A stretch of DNA of 64,000 nt from Pascua guehoae (Eukaryota > Basidiomycota > Tremellomycetes > Trichosporonales > Trichosporonaceae), in contig BCJX01000001.1 in the NCBI GenBank assembly GCA_001600415.1, positions 284,365 to 348,364 of the forward strand, written 5' to 3'. This document shows positions 9,803 through 20,908 of this stretch, in pieces. A model generated the notes under the pieces. It did not search any database. It worked only from the letters and a program-made list of their open reading frames with translations, and was not told the origin of the DNA. Position 1 is the stretch's first letter; every line of letters starts with the position of its first letter. A program made the position numbers and the translations under genes.

Positions 9803-12797
9803 ACGATGTGTGGCATTCTGGCGTGCTGCTGCCGGCCGCCGTGGGGGCTGTTGTCGTTGTCGTGCAAGTGGTGCTGTGTTGTGGAGGACTGGGTGGATGT
9901 GGGGGGAGCACGACGTCGTGGCTCGTGAGCTCCATCTGTTGTAGAAACTAGAGAATAGAGTAACTTGAAGAACGGAGATACGGAGTTTCTACCCTCAAGA
10001 GCGCCGCCGCGTGGCGCCACAAGGCTGTCTCTATTACAACACCATCGAGGTGGGGAGGGCGATCGTCGATAAGTATGGCAAGAAGTGATAGTGTCTGCCC
10101 AAACGGAGGCGTCCCGCGGCCTGTCCAAGACATGTGGCTAATAGAGAGTTGCAGGTGGGATATTGGGGCTCATTTCTGTGATTTGTGCTTCCTGCGCAGC
10201 ATGCGAGTACCACTGGGCTACATGCCTGTCCATGTCTCTGGCGCATGTTTGCCGCCATCTTCCCCAGGGGAGCGCTAGTGGCATTTCTTACTGGTTTGGA
10301 TGACGGGCAGCCAAGCGTTCTCTCTCTCTCTCTCAATCGGAGAGGCAGTCCAATGACAGCGCCCAAAGAAGTGTTCGAGCTGAGCAATCTATCACTCGGA
10401 TCTTCGTCGCTGAATAGAAAGCGTAGGGTACGCTCTTGGCAGTCAGGCGTGTTCTAGTGTGTGGCTCGTGGCATTATCACCAAACAACATTGTGGTCTGG
10501 GCACGAGCCAGGTAGTAAACACTAACTGAGACCAGACGAAAGTGACAGCTGTGTCGAACACGAGCAGGGGAGATGGGGCCGGCAAGACCAAGAATTGCAT
10601 AACGCAATGAGCTTTGTGGCGCTCCTGTGGATGTCTTGGCGGAGCCAACTGGTGGATACACCGTGCGGCAGCGCAGAAACCCAAAGTCTATACCAACTGC
10701 ACAAATTGTTGACGTGCACCCGTCTTGGGTGACAGCCCTCAGGTTTCCGGCCCTACCTAATGTCACCCTTGAGCCACCGTGTGTACCGCACATCTCCTCT
10801 GACGGTGTGGGCATGAGTCACCAGCACCGGATATGGCTCACTCATACCTCCGGCTGTTGCAATGTCATGGACCTCACCGCTTTGTCCGGAGATCGAGATC
10901 CTTCATTCCGACTGTGGCTGAACGGCGTGCTCATACGCCGGCGGCTTGATTGTATCAGTCTTTGGCTGCACAAGACCAACCCATACTGAACATGCTAATG
11001 GCTGCCCAAGCCTGCCTTTGATGGCTAGGCACACGCCAGGGCAACACTGCCAGCCTGCCGCGGCGAGCTCCGCCAAGAGCGTCCCCCTGACGCAGCCCCC
11101 CTGACGCAGGGGAGTGTGGCAACGGAGCAGACCCAAGCAGTAGCAACCGGAACGGATACGCAGCAGGAAGGTGCGGCATGCATGTATTGTACTGTAGTAT
11201 TGCAGGTGCGGCCAGTCCTGTGATTGAGCATGTTGACCCCAAACACGTTGAAGGAACGTGGCGCATCGACCATTGAAGGGCGTCAGGGACTCGTTTCCAC
11301 TCGAGAACACTATCTTGCGGCAAAGCCGTCGGCTGTTATACCCCCGGTGTGCTTTGGGTTCACTGTGTGCGCGTACGAGTCACACTCAGCGCCTACGGCT
11401 ACATGTACCGGGCCGCCAAGAGATGCTGCCCAGTGTGGCTAGTGAAAGAGCTAGCAACAGAGTTTGCTGAAGGACAGCCCGAAGTCGAGCTTCTGGCGAA
11501 TGCTTGGCGGTGAGAAGGTTTCAAGAACAGGCTAGACGTTGCTAGGCCCAGCTACTGTAGCCTCACTTTGTTCAAGCGTTCTAACGGGAGGTGGACATCA
11601 GTCAGCGCCCAGGCCGATCCACAAGCCGCAAGAGCCGTAAGAGCCGCCGCCGCCGCCACCGCCACTGACTTCTGGGCTTCCCGAGACCGCCGTGGCGCAA
11701 CTTGAAAATGACACTCAATGGCCTATTGGGCTTGTCGCAATCGACCCCATAACCACTTTGATGGTCTCGGACCTGTTCTGACACGCCGGAAGCCCGAAGG
11801 TGCTTCTGGAGCCCCCGGCCTCACCAAGGCCAACCACAGGATCAGTGTCGTTTGCGTCACCTGCGATATCTCCGAGGTCCGAAGTCGGAGAACGCATCCC
11901 GAATCCATACATCCCGTCTCAGACCCTTTGCATGCGCGTCAGGAACAAGCCGCCTTTCAACTTGGTCAGCCGTACCGGCGCCCACTGGAGTTCACCACCA
12001 CATGGCATCTCAGCGCGACGGTATGCATCCTCTGCCCCCTACCCCCAGCTTCTCGCACCATGCGTTCGGACGCGCTGTTTTGCCAAATGCCCGGCCGCCC
12101 TTGGTCTCTGTTCCGGTGTTCCGGCAAGGTGTGATCCCAAAACGGTGTGTGTGGCGGCATAAAGTTGAGCAACCGACGCCGCCAATTCACGAGGTAACGT
12201 GATGCTGCTGGGTGCGTGTAACACGCTACAGTGCACTATGGCACACGGTGGGCTATTTTAAGGAGCTTGCACGCCCATTCTACAGAGCTTATCCTGGCTT
12301 TCTATTCTAACATGCAAACGAGTGTGACTGTGGAGTGGAGTGTGGCAGTCGGGCCAGCTGACGCGCACCACACCACCTTCTGGCCAGGACCATGCTTTTG
12401 TTCACCACGAGGGCATATTGCTCACGAGCGCACATCAATTCACGCCACCTGCACTGGATCACACACCAAGGTCATCACACCACCAGACCTGATGCAGGAC
12501 TGTCCTAGTGCTCATTCGCCCAGCCTCCGCGGAACACAATCTCTCCCTCGAGCTAGACTCATAGGGCAATTTCCTTGATCTCTCCGAGAGAGGGATTGGC
12601 TGGACTGCCAAGGTCGATCTCATAATGCCCATGGGCCCAACCCACGTTCGGAACATGAGTACAATGCTCGCCAAGATGAAGATCTAAAGGGCAGATGTGT
12701 TCCCACGAACCTCGAGGGTAAAAATCCAGCGGAAGGGCGCTGGCAAACGCGGAGGGGAATTGTCTCAAGGGACGTTGTCTCCCCCCAGAAGGCAAGA
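9803..12797. other. 3.2-kb gene-poor region
   Basis: No coding gene is recognised over about 3.2 kb up to the CVNH gene. Open frames of 60-140 codons occur on both strands, but they overlap, lack family motifs and lack coherent splice structure. A short CT microsatellite lies near 10320, and an imperfect repeat of CCCCTGACGCAG lies near 11085-11110. The sequence AGGAGCTTGCAC occurs near 12260 and again near 12810, just after the TATA box of the CVNH gene. Confidence 0.45.
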
Positions 12798-12803
12798 TAT
12801 AAA
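12798..12803 (+). promoter_or_regulatory. TATA box of the CVNH gene
   Basis: TATAAA sits about 185 bp upstream of the CVNH start codon, followed by a T- and C-rich leader. Position and context fit a core promoter; this is inferred. Confidence 0.5.
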
Positions 12804-12986
12804 GCCATGTAGGAGCTTGCACAACCCTCTGCCCATCACATTCTCTTCGTGTTGACTATTGCACAGAGTAGATTCCAGGTTTTTTTTTACCCGGTTTCGT
12901 CTCCGCTCTGTACCGTTTCTCGTTCGCCGACACTCGCTCCGACCACATTCCGCCCCTCGGCCACCAACCTCGATCACTCCCTCGCC

Positions 12987-13926
12987 ATGCGCTCCCTCCA
13001 GCTCCTCGTCCTACTCGTCACCCTCGCCATCCTCGTCGCCGCAGGTGACGGCCAAGGTCTTCGGTTCCACAAGAAGGCCAAGGAGCCGCCCACACGCGTC
13101 GCCCTCACCAACCGCGAGGCCCTCGAGAGTGGACTGCCCCTCCCGCGCCCCCGATCCATCCCTCACTGTGAGCACCGTTTGTCACTACCATCGGCTGGTC
13201 GGGTCGATTTCTTTATATTTTCCCATATATTTTCCCATATATTTTCCCTTCCCCTCAATGTTTTATCCACTAACATGCCCAGGCGGACCTGGTGGCTGCA
13301 ATGCCACTGTCCTCGAACAGTTTGCGCTGGCCCGCCGCAACCGCAAGCTCGAGGCGCGTGCTTCCGTCATTCCCACCGTTGTTCCGTGAGTTTTCTTCTT
13401 TTATATTAAAATATATACGTGTTCCCCCTCTCGACAACAACCGTGTGGCTGACAACCAGGACCAACTCGATAAACTACGCGCAGACGTGCATCAACATCA
13501 AGTACGACTTTTCATCTTCCACCAGCCCCAAGGTCACTGCCGACTGCCTCAACCAGGCTGGCGTATACGTTACCTCGACTTTGGCGTACAGCAGCTGCAT
13601 GTAAGTCTCCGTCTCGCAATCTTACTCTTGTTCCCTTGATTGCCTTATTTTTTCTTCAGTCTCGTCCACTAACCCCCAGCTCCAACATTGCCGGCACGCT
13701 CACCTGCCTCGGCATCCCGGGCTACTTTGCACTCTCGTGCAGCAGCTGCAGTGTCAACGCGGCCCAGCTTCTCAGGTGCACCTGCAACCTCTTCCAGTCG
13801 GCGTCAATGAACTTGAGTAAGTGTCTCTGGGCTTGGGCGGCCGTGGGAACGAAAACTAACAATCCACCAGACACCTGCATTGGTAACAACAATGGTGTCC
13901 TCCAGTGCACTGGTTTGACCAGCTAG
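12987..13926 (+). CDS. Secreted cyanovirin-N homology (CVNH) protein
   Basis: Exons: 12987-13167, 13283-13385, 13460-13600, 13680-13816, 13871-13926, giving 205 residues. An N-terminal hydrophobic stretch (LQLLVLLVTLAILVAAG, residues 4-20) is a good signal peptide. A basic linker with RR and RK pairs follows and may be a Kex2-processed propeptide. The mature part holds two CVNH-like modules: the first with QTCINI, TADC and SNIAGTLTC, the second ending in MNLNTCIGNNNGVLQC, very close to the CVNH hallmark of a Cys, then IGN..G.L. Several cysteines (about 15) suggest disulfides beyond those of cyanovirin. Known CVNH folds bind mannose-rich glycans; a lectin role at the cell surface or outside is inferred. 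Every splice junction is needed to keep these motifs in frame. Confidence 0.85.
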
Positions 13927-14367
13927 GAGCGCTGCTTTCTTCTTTCTTTCAGTAGTATCTAGATAATACAGGTTCGTTATGAATATGACAATGGACATTA
14001 GTCTGGTCCGTCCAGGTTCGGATCGAGTGCGTTCTGAAAACAAGGCCATCCACTTTCTGAAGGGTGGCTGGATGAAGTGGGTTTCCTGTTGCATGATTAA
14101 ACCCGCTTCTTGGTATTGGACATGGAGAAGACAAAATACAATGCAACGTGATCGCTCGCATGAAGGGCCTGCATACACGACATTTTAGTTTGTGAGCACG
14201 TGCGACGATGTTGCGCCGGCCCGGCCTACCGGGGCCTCGGGCCACACACTATCCGTAGACGGTAAACTGGTGTCATCGCTGGTATAGGCTTTTGGGCCAG
14301 ACGCTGAGCCATGCGCGCACACCGGTACCCACCGGCCCTCGATTCACTTGCGCCTCACAACACCCCT
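13927..14367. other. Convergent intergenic region
   Basis: About 440 bp between the 3' ends of the CVNH gene (+) and the esterase gene (-). No gene or RNA is seen. Confidence 0.5.
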
Positions 14368-15680
14368 CTAAGCGGTGGGAGGCAACGCTGCCTTGAGCCA
14401 GGCCTCGAGATTGGCCAGCTCCGCCTGGGACGCCTGGTGACCCATTCTGGGGTACGTCTCGAAACGGAGCCCAGGACGCTGGAAGATCGTGGACGATGTG
14501 AGGAGCGGGAAGCCGAGCTTCTCAAGAAGCTCGACTGATTGCTTTCCATCTGGCCTGTTAGCAATACGCAAGGTTTGCTTGGCAGTGCATGGCTGAGCGA
14601 GGTAGCTGGACCCGCGCAGGTTGGCGACCAGATGGCGTGACAGGTCAGGAACGTCCCCATGGAGGACCAGACGCCGCGTCACAACTGCACGCGTTCACCA
14701 ATAGCCGCCTCGCTCAACCTTGACCAGTAACGTCCGGCCACGGTCCCAAACTCACACTTGTACTCGACGACATTGTCCGCATCGCCATGTCCCCAGAACA
14801 CCGGATACTCCTTTGCATCCGCCCTCGCGCCGCCCGCAGCCTCGAACTTGTGCGCAAGCGGCACCCAGGTAGACAGGCAGACGTAGCCGGCAAGCTTGCG
14901 GCGGCCCGTGAGCAGCTCCAGTATCGCAATGGCGCCGCCCTGGCTGAACCCGCCGAGCACGATGCGGTCCTCGGGGGTGCCCGCCGCAACCTCTGCCTCG
15001 ATCAGGCGGTCGACGGCGGCGAGCGTGCGCTCCATCCCTGAGGCGTCGTCGTTTGTCGAGTCGAGGACGTCGAGAGATGGGAGGTCGAACCATGCAGGCA
15101 TCTTTTCGCCTGGGCGTCAGCTATATGCAGGTGCAGGGAGGGAGGGGGGGCCGTCTTAGCGTATCTGGACAAACATGCCGGAGGAACTGGACGAGTCCGG
15201 TCTTGAGAGATGGTGTGTAATGGCGGCGTACCCGTTCCTCACTCTGAATCGCATGCCAATGACGACGATATTGCTCACCTCCAGTAAGTGTAACAGGCAG
15301 CTCGGGTGCATGCGGGAGGATGAACTTGATGTGCTTCATGCGGGGCGACAGGTGCTGTGCAACAGGGAGCCAGCCCTCGCCTGTGAGAGCAGTGTCAGTC
15401 ACGAGCGTTTAAAGACAGAAAATGGCCCTCTGGAACCGGTACAGCGGCCGTCCAAGCCTAGTAGCAAGCCGTCTACAGACATATCGTGACCTACCGCTAT
15501 CACCGAGACCCTGGCTGGATCAGCACAGTTCATTCACATTGCCAAGTCGAGGGGACCCAGTCAAGGTGTCGTTGCCGAGCTGTAGTGGGGTTCATCGCAA
15601 ACACATACATGAAGGAAAATGAGGGTCGCCGTCTGAGGGCCATCGTTGGTAACTTCGAGGTGCTTGAGACTCGTGGCCAT
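14368..15680 (-). CDS. Acyl-protein thioesterase / lysophospholipase-like carboxylesterase
   Basis: An alpha/beta hydrolase of the acyl-protein thioesterase (APT1/LYPLA) type, expected to remove palmitate from S-acylated proteins or act on lysophospholipids in the cytosol. Exons on the minus strand: 15680-15609, 15510-15495, 15380-15279, 15109-14756, 14549-14368, giving 241 residues, a typical size. Motifs: LIFLH joined to GLGDSG by a 16-nt exon, then GEGWLPVAQ; FILPHAP; MPAWFDL; nucleophile elbow GGFSQGG; WGHGDADNVV with the catalytic Asp; YPRMGH with the catalytic His. All three triad residues are present. The microexon is certain in the sense that it restores this core motif and keeps the frame. 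Confidence 0.93.
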
Positions 15681-16072
15681 AGTGTTTCGTGTGAGTAGTC
15701 TGAAGTAGTTGGTTGACAACAACAACATTGGCCGAAGTCGAGGCCGAGTGCTTGTTGCTGGAAACATCCACCCTGTGGGCAGTTGTGAAGGACAATGACA
15801 TCATTGGATACACCATGCGGAACTCGCGTGGTTGCCATGCGAAAGCAGAGCGATGACCCCCGTCTGATATCTGCATGTCTGCAAGATGCATTCTAAACCG
15901 TCTAAAGCCCACTCTGCCGCCATGGACCTGGGTGCAGGCCCCTAGGCTCGAGAGACAGACTATCTTGTGGGCGATCCCACACTGCCCATCGCGTCCGATT
16001 AGATTAGATATTGAAATCGCATATGAGAATTTACTCCCGCTAATGCCCTATAGAATTGACCAACTTCCTCTG
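15681..16072. other. Intergenic region, esterase to permease
   Basis: About 390 bp upstream of the esterase and downstream of the permease, both on the minus strand. It holds the esterase promoter. No other feature is recognised. Confidence 0.5.
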
Positions 16073-18131
16073 CTACACGCTCTCCTCGTCATCGGCTCGG
16101 TAGTCGGATACAATCTTCTTGCCCGAGACGTCGTGCTCCCTGTCCCACTGCTCGAGCTCCTCGTTGGGTACGCGAACGAGGGCGTGCGTGATCTCGCCGC
16201 CCTTGAGTTCGAGGGTACTGTGGCGGATGGTGTAGCCCTTCCACTTGGGGATGAGGTTGATCCAGAACTGATAATAGATGCCGCAGACGACAATAATACC
16301 GATACCGGTGAGACTGCTGGTGGCGTAGAAGAAAGACACGTTGCCAGCGTAGATGCCGCCGGGGGGTGGGATCCACGGCATGATGAGCAAGAGTGCCTTG
16401 ATGAGGATGAAGAAGATGATTGCCCACGACCAGGCGCGGAACTCGCTGCGTCCCACGCCGATCTTGGCGCGCTGCCGGCGCACGAGGAAGACGCCCACCG
16501 CTATGAGGAGGAGGAAGAATGAGTCGGGGTAGTTTTGGAGGGAAACGACTGGACGTTAGTCAGAAACCAGAGGGATTTTGCGAGTGGGCAAGAATTCAAG
16601 GCCATATAAACACAAAGACACTCACCAAAGTTGAAGGCGTCACCGGCGGGTGGTGCAACAATCATCAACACCGTCATGCCCCACTTGAGCAACAGTGGGC
16701 CGAGGGGGGTACCGAATGGCCTGGTCGAGACCCAGAATTTAGGGTAAGGGAGCACACCCTGGCGACCGATTTCACGGATCATGCGCGACTGGCCCACGAG
16801 CACAGAGATGAGGTTACCGAACGCACTCAGCACCGGCAGAATGGTAAGTGCACGCGCGGCACGGGTGCCAAAGACTTTGGTGAAGAAGATGGTTGCTGTA
16901 ATCTGAGTCGACGCGAGGATCTCAGATTTGGGGACTGGAGTTAGTATCCAGAGCTAGGTGCTCGTGTGCTCTAACACTCGAACTCACTTGTAGCAAAGTA
17001 GGCGATATTCGTAAGGAGGTAGAGAATCCCAATGACCCCTAGTGTGAGCGGCGCCGCCTTGCGCACCGTCTTGATCGGATCGCGGACTTCGGCGAGCACG
17101 TTGAACGCATTCTCAAAGCCCATGTATGAGTAGGTAATGTTGACGAGAGCGTTGACGAGACCGTATCCGCTGTTGGTTGTACCCGCAAACGCGTTCGAGA
17201 AGTTGCCCGTGGGAGGCACCGAGGTGTGGCCACCAAGGACTACGAGGCCGGTAATGCTGATGAATACGAGAGTGAGGATCTTGATGCCGCCAATCAGGTT
17301 TTGGAGCGCGAGCGAGACGCGGTTCGAGGCGATAAGGACTGGATGTCAGCCGGGCAGCTCTATGGGGCAAGGCTCATCCCCTTCAGGCAGATGGTTTAAA
17401 CACACAATTCGTTTGAACCACCGCCGCCCTTCTATTTTGGCTAGTTTGCCTTCATCACCATGGACAACTCACTAATGACGGCCAATGAGTAGGATGCAAT
17501 CGCAACCCCTTTGAGCTCCCATGCAGTGGGAGTGTGGTCCGCAATTCGGAAGATGTAGTTTGCCATCACTGTGGTTAGTCATTTCCGTATCTCATCTTGG
17601 ACATACCGATGGCGTTGCTACTGCTAAAGCTGAGAATCACAGACTGCACAGCAAACGCAACGGGGAAGAACCACTTTGGGCGGGGGTACGCCTGCTCGAG
17701 GTAGACTGCTGGACCGCCGGAGCGCGAGGGGAAGTACGAGGCGAGCTCGATGTAGACGCTCAGACCGGCTGCGGAGATGAACGCTCCCAATACCCAGTAG
17801 AGCAAGGAGAGGCCCACACTGCCGGTTCCCTTGAGGATGGAAGAAGCTGACATCAGTGGAAATCGTTTGGGGCTTTGGTGAGGTTGCTCTCACGTGTAGA
17901 AAACACGCCGGTTCCAATCGTTTGCCCGACATTCAAGAATGCGAGGGTCACCCACGCCACCTCATACCCGAGAGGGGAGCGGACTTCGATTGGAGCACCT
18001 GTAGCTTCCTGGTAGGTTGGGAGCGAGCCATTCCCGCCTTGCTCGCCGACATAGTCGAGGCTGCCCGCTTTGTGGACGGTGACGATGGGTGCGTCCGACT
18101 TCTTGTCCGACGGCGTGAGGGATCGTGTCAT
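16073..18131 (-). CDS. MUP1-type (L-type/APC) amino-acid permease
   Basis: Plasma-membrane amino-acid transporter of the fungal MUP1/LAT group; MUP1 carries methionine, but the substrate here is not shown. Exons on the minus strand: 18131-17894, 17846-17607, 17568-17473, 17338-16988, 16934-16626, 16548-16073, giving 569 residues (yeast MUP1 has 574). The cytosolic N-terminus (about 60 residues) is followed by the first membrane helix with NVGQTIGTGVFSTPSSILK, the APC unwound-helix motif, joined across intron 1. Next come GSVGLSLLYWVLGAFISA, then SYMGFENAFNVLAEVRDPIK, and RMIREIGRQGVLPYP. About 12 hydrophobic helices are visible. Introns are 47, 38, 134, 53 and 77 nt. Lysines in the tail could serve ubiquitin-dependent endocytosis, as in yeast MUP1; that is only inference. 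Confidence 0.93.
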
Positions 18132-19542
18132 CGGAGACTATAACCCGGAGGAGTGGGAAGCGTAAAGGAGAGTTCAAGAACTAGAGTGAAGGTTTGGATA
18201 GAAGGAGAGAGGTCGGTTTGCAATGGAGTTGGAGTGGATGGTAGCTGTCGAGGCCGGATGGAGATGCGATGCTGCATTCTGCATGCTGCTTTTTATGCGT
18301 CGTCATGTTGCCTCGCGGCGATGTGGAGTAGTAGACATACAGAGCCGGCGCCATGTACATCTCTTCACAAGCACGATGTCAATCGCCATACCAACGCTAG
18401 TGAGATGATCGCGTGCATCCACCTTTATCTTGGCGATCGCGCGACCAAAGTGCCACATTGCGCCATGCCTCTGCACCAGGCACCACGTCGATTTCTTGGC
18501 GCTGGCCAGCGTTCAATGCAACGGCAAGCTGTGTTGCTATCAGAGCGACAGTCGGTGTGTATTGAAGCGTTGCACGAGCGTTAGGATGTTTCCGGGTGAC
18601 CACGTGCTTCCATAGGGATAGGCTGGACAGAGTGCGGCACGAAAAGAAGCCACCCCATTATCCGGATGACGCGTCTCAGCGCGATGATTGCGTTTCCAAT
18701 AGCGTTTGCCACTAGCAGTCAGTATATGAGTGACTAGTGGGTTAGGGGAGACCGGAGACCGCATCGAGGCGGATGTCGAAGAGGATCAAGTGAGGGGCCC
18801 AGCTAAGCGCCCTCTCGCTAAACAAAAGAGGACAGGCTGGCTGTGAAAACCTTCAGAGGTGGTGCTGCGAAGTATGACGGGCACTTCATACCGTGGCGAC
18901 GCAGAGAGACACGGAGCGCCACCAGCTGAACCATAGCCGATCCTTTCGACACCAGGGTCCTCTTGCACGAGAATAGCTCACCGAGGAGCAAGCCCATTGG
19001 ACTTAGTAGCCGAGATCCACGCCCCCGTCACATCTCGCCCAGACTATTGGGGCGCGGCACTAGCGACATGGTAGCGAAGCGGGCGTGCGTCGCGTACCCG
19101 AACTCACACTGGATTGTTGCAATGTTTGAGATGGGGATGGCGCGAGATGGCACTCAAAGGGCGCCCTCCACGTCCATGGGCTACCTGACGGTCGAGATTG
19201 AGATTCTTCACCACGTCTCTGCCAGAGCGCGGATGCTAAACAAAGGATGTCCAGAATGTGGATGGTCCACGTTAGAGCCCGTTCACGTGAGAGCCCGTTC
19301 GTAGTGCAAGTGCTTCTGGAACGCCCGTTCCGTGGCATTAGAACAGGTTTAGGAAGAACAGTCTCCAATGCGAACACAAAGCGCCTCAGAGCCAAGTGCA
19401 CGGGGGAACGGGGAATGCTGAAAAGACGGGGGTTCCAGCCCTTGCCCATGCCTCCTTATCAGTTCGATCCTACCAATTGTGGGACAGACAACCCAGGCTT
19501 CTGGCCGCGCTCCTGAAGCCTGCCCCAAGACCTAAAGACAAG
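18132..19542. other. Intergenic region upstream of permease
   Basis: About 1.4 kb between the permease start and tRNA-Gln. It should contain the permease promoter. Overlapping open frames of 60-130 codons on both strands show no family resemblance, so no gene is called. Confidence 0.45.
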
Positions 19543-19624
19543 GGTTGAATCGTATAACGGTTAGTACATGAGATTCTGACGAAGAGTCGTTCTCATAATC
19601 TGGGTTCGATTCCCAGTTCGACCT
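19543..19624 (+). tRNA. tRNA-Gln (anticodon CTG), with intron
   Basis: Acceptor GGTTGAA pairs with TTCGACC, discriminator T. D stem GTAT/GTAC; anticodon stem TGAGA/TCTCA with TTCTGA then an intron of about 10 nt; T arm CTGGG-TTCGATT-CCCAG. CTG reads the CAG glutamine codon. A T-run follows directly. Confidence 0.93.
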
Positions 19625-19628
19625 TTTT
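19624..19628 (+). terminator. Pol III T5 terminator of tRNA-Gln
   Basis: Five Ts begin at the discriminator base of tRNA-Gln and fit a Pol III stop. Confidence 0.7.
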
Positions 19629-20908
19629 GCAGCGTTGGACAACGAGTCTGCCTTGGAAATCAGAGCTTGGAGGTCAATGATGGATGGGGTGGTGGGGGGT
19701 TGAGGGGTCTGGGAACGGGCCGCCCTTAGAAGTCAAGGGTCTGCCTAGGCTATGAGGGAGGAGGCGCTGTGGTGCATTGTTGACACTTCATGGCATGTTG
19801 TCATGGTCATTCCATCCAACACCAGGTTTCCCCCACACCACAGATGTTGTGTGGTCGCAGCGTTCGCAAGAACGCGCGCCCTGTATTGGTATGTACGGAG
19901 GGCAATATTTGGCATTTGACCGCTTCATGAGAGGCCTGGACTCGTGTGGGAGTCTTGGGTCAAGCTGCCAATGTGCGCCACAAACCACCCCGGCCACGGC
20001 AACAACAGCAGAGGACCAAGCGGTCGTGAGATGTGAGACCATCGCTCGCGATTTGGACCCGCCGGATTGGTCCTGGGCGCTTTGATAAGCCAAGAACTTG
20101 GCAGGAAAGACACTTTGTCGACTCGCCCTCTGTTCGCCTGCACGCATGGGCGGCATGGGCGGATCATGTCCCTTCCAAATCACAACCTCCGAGACCCGAG
20201 ACGGATGTCCGTGTCCAAAGTTAGTCTGATGACTCGAGGCATGTGGTCCTGCGTGGCTTGCGAGACGGAGAGACAGAGCGAGAGGGTCGTTCCTGGGCTG
20301 CCATGGTGGGGTGAGCATGTGATGCCAGAAATGGCTCATGACTGCTGAAAGACCTCGGCGATGAGGTTGGAGCCATGGCGCCATGGGATGGGGGGCGCGA
20401 AAAAGGGGCCGTGGAGCCAAGAGAAGAGCCACCGACCAATTCAGGGGCGGCATCGGACATCCGCTCCGCGTGGAGCCAATCCAGTTGAACTCCATTTACG
20501 TACGTACGTACTCCCTCCCTTCGCACCCAGCTAGCCAGTAAGAGATCAGAATATAAAGCTAGCTCGTGCTCACATCTCTGTTTTCTCCTTCACACCATCT
20601 CTCTATCTTTCTCACCCTCACCATCTTTAGGTCAGTCAAGCAAGCGACAGCCAGCATCAACAACCATGGACAGCCTGTGCAAATAACCCACACACACCCA
20701 TGGACGGTCATGATCAACTAGAAAACCCCAATTCAACAACTGCTAGAGAGGCCACCGATGGTCCTCTTGAGATGCAACACGGGTGCCAGGCTTGCACCAG
20801 TGGCCCGCCTTTGCGGCGGGCCATGCAGCCTGTGCTGAGATCATACCGTTTGAGCGGATCAGGATAATTCCTGCGTCGCTAGTTGCCTCTCACCCCTGCC
20901 ACGCTCAC
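19629..20908. other. Intergenic region and transporter leader
   Basis: About 1.3 kb between tRNA-Gln and the transporter. The last 420 bp look like the transporter promoter and leader, with a (TACG)n tract at 20497-20511 and TATAAA at 20552-20557. A six-codon upstream frame (ATG near 20665, ending TAA) and a second ATG near 20700 precede the chosen start. A 235-codon minus-strand frame (19788-20495) has no family resemblance. Confidence 0.5.
20552..20557 (+). promoter_or_regulatory. TATA box of the sugar transporter gene
   Basis: TATAAA, followed by a CT-rich leader (CTCTCTATCTTTCTCACC), fits a core promoter. The palindromic (TACG)n tract lies about 40 bp upstream. Confidence 0.5.

Noticed and set aside
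19788..20495. 235-codon minus-strand open frame
   Set aside because: No recognisable domain, overlapping frames on both strands, and it covers the transporter promoter.
20700..20760. Additional first exon of the sugar transporter
   Set aside because: It would require a poor donor (GTCCTC); kept only as an alternative in the gene entry.
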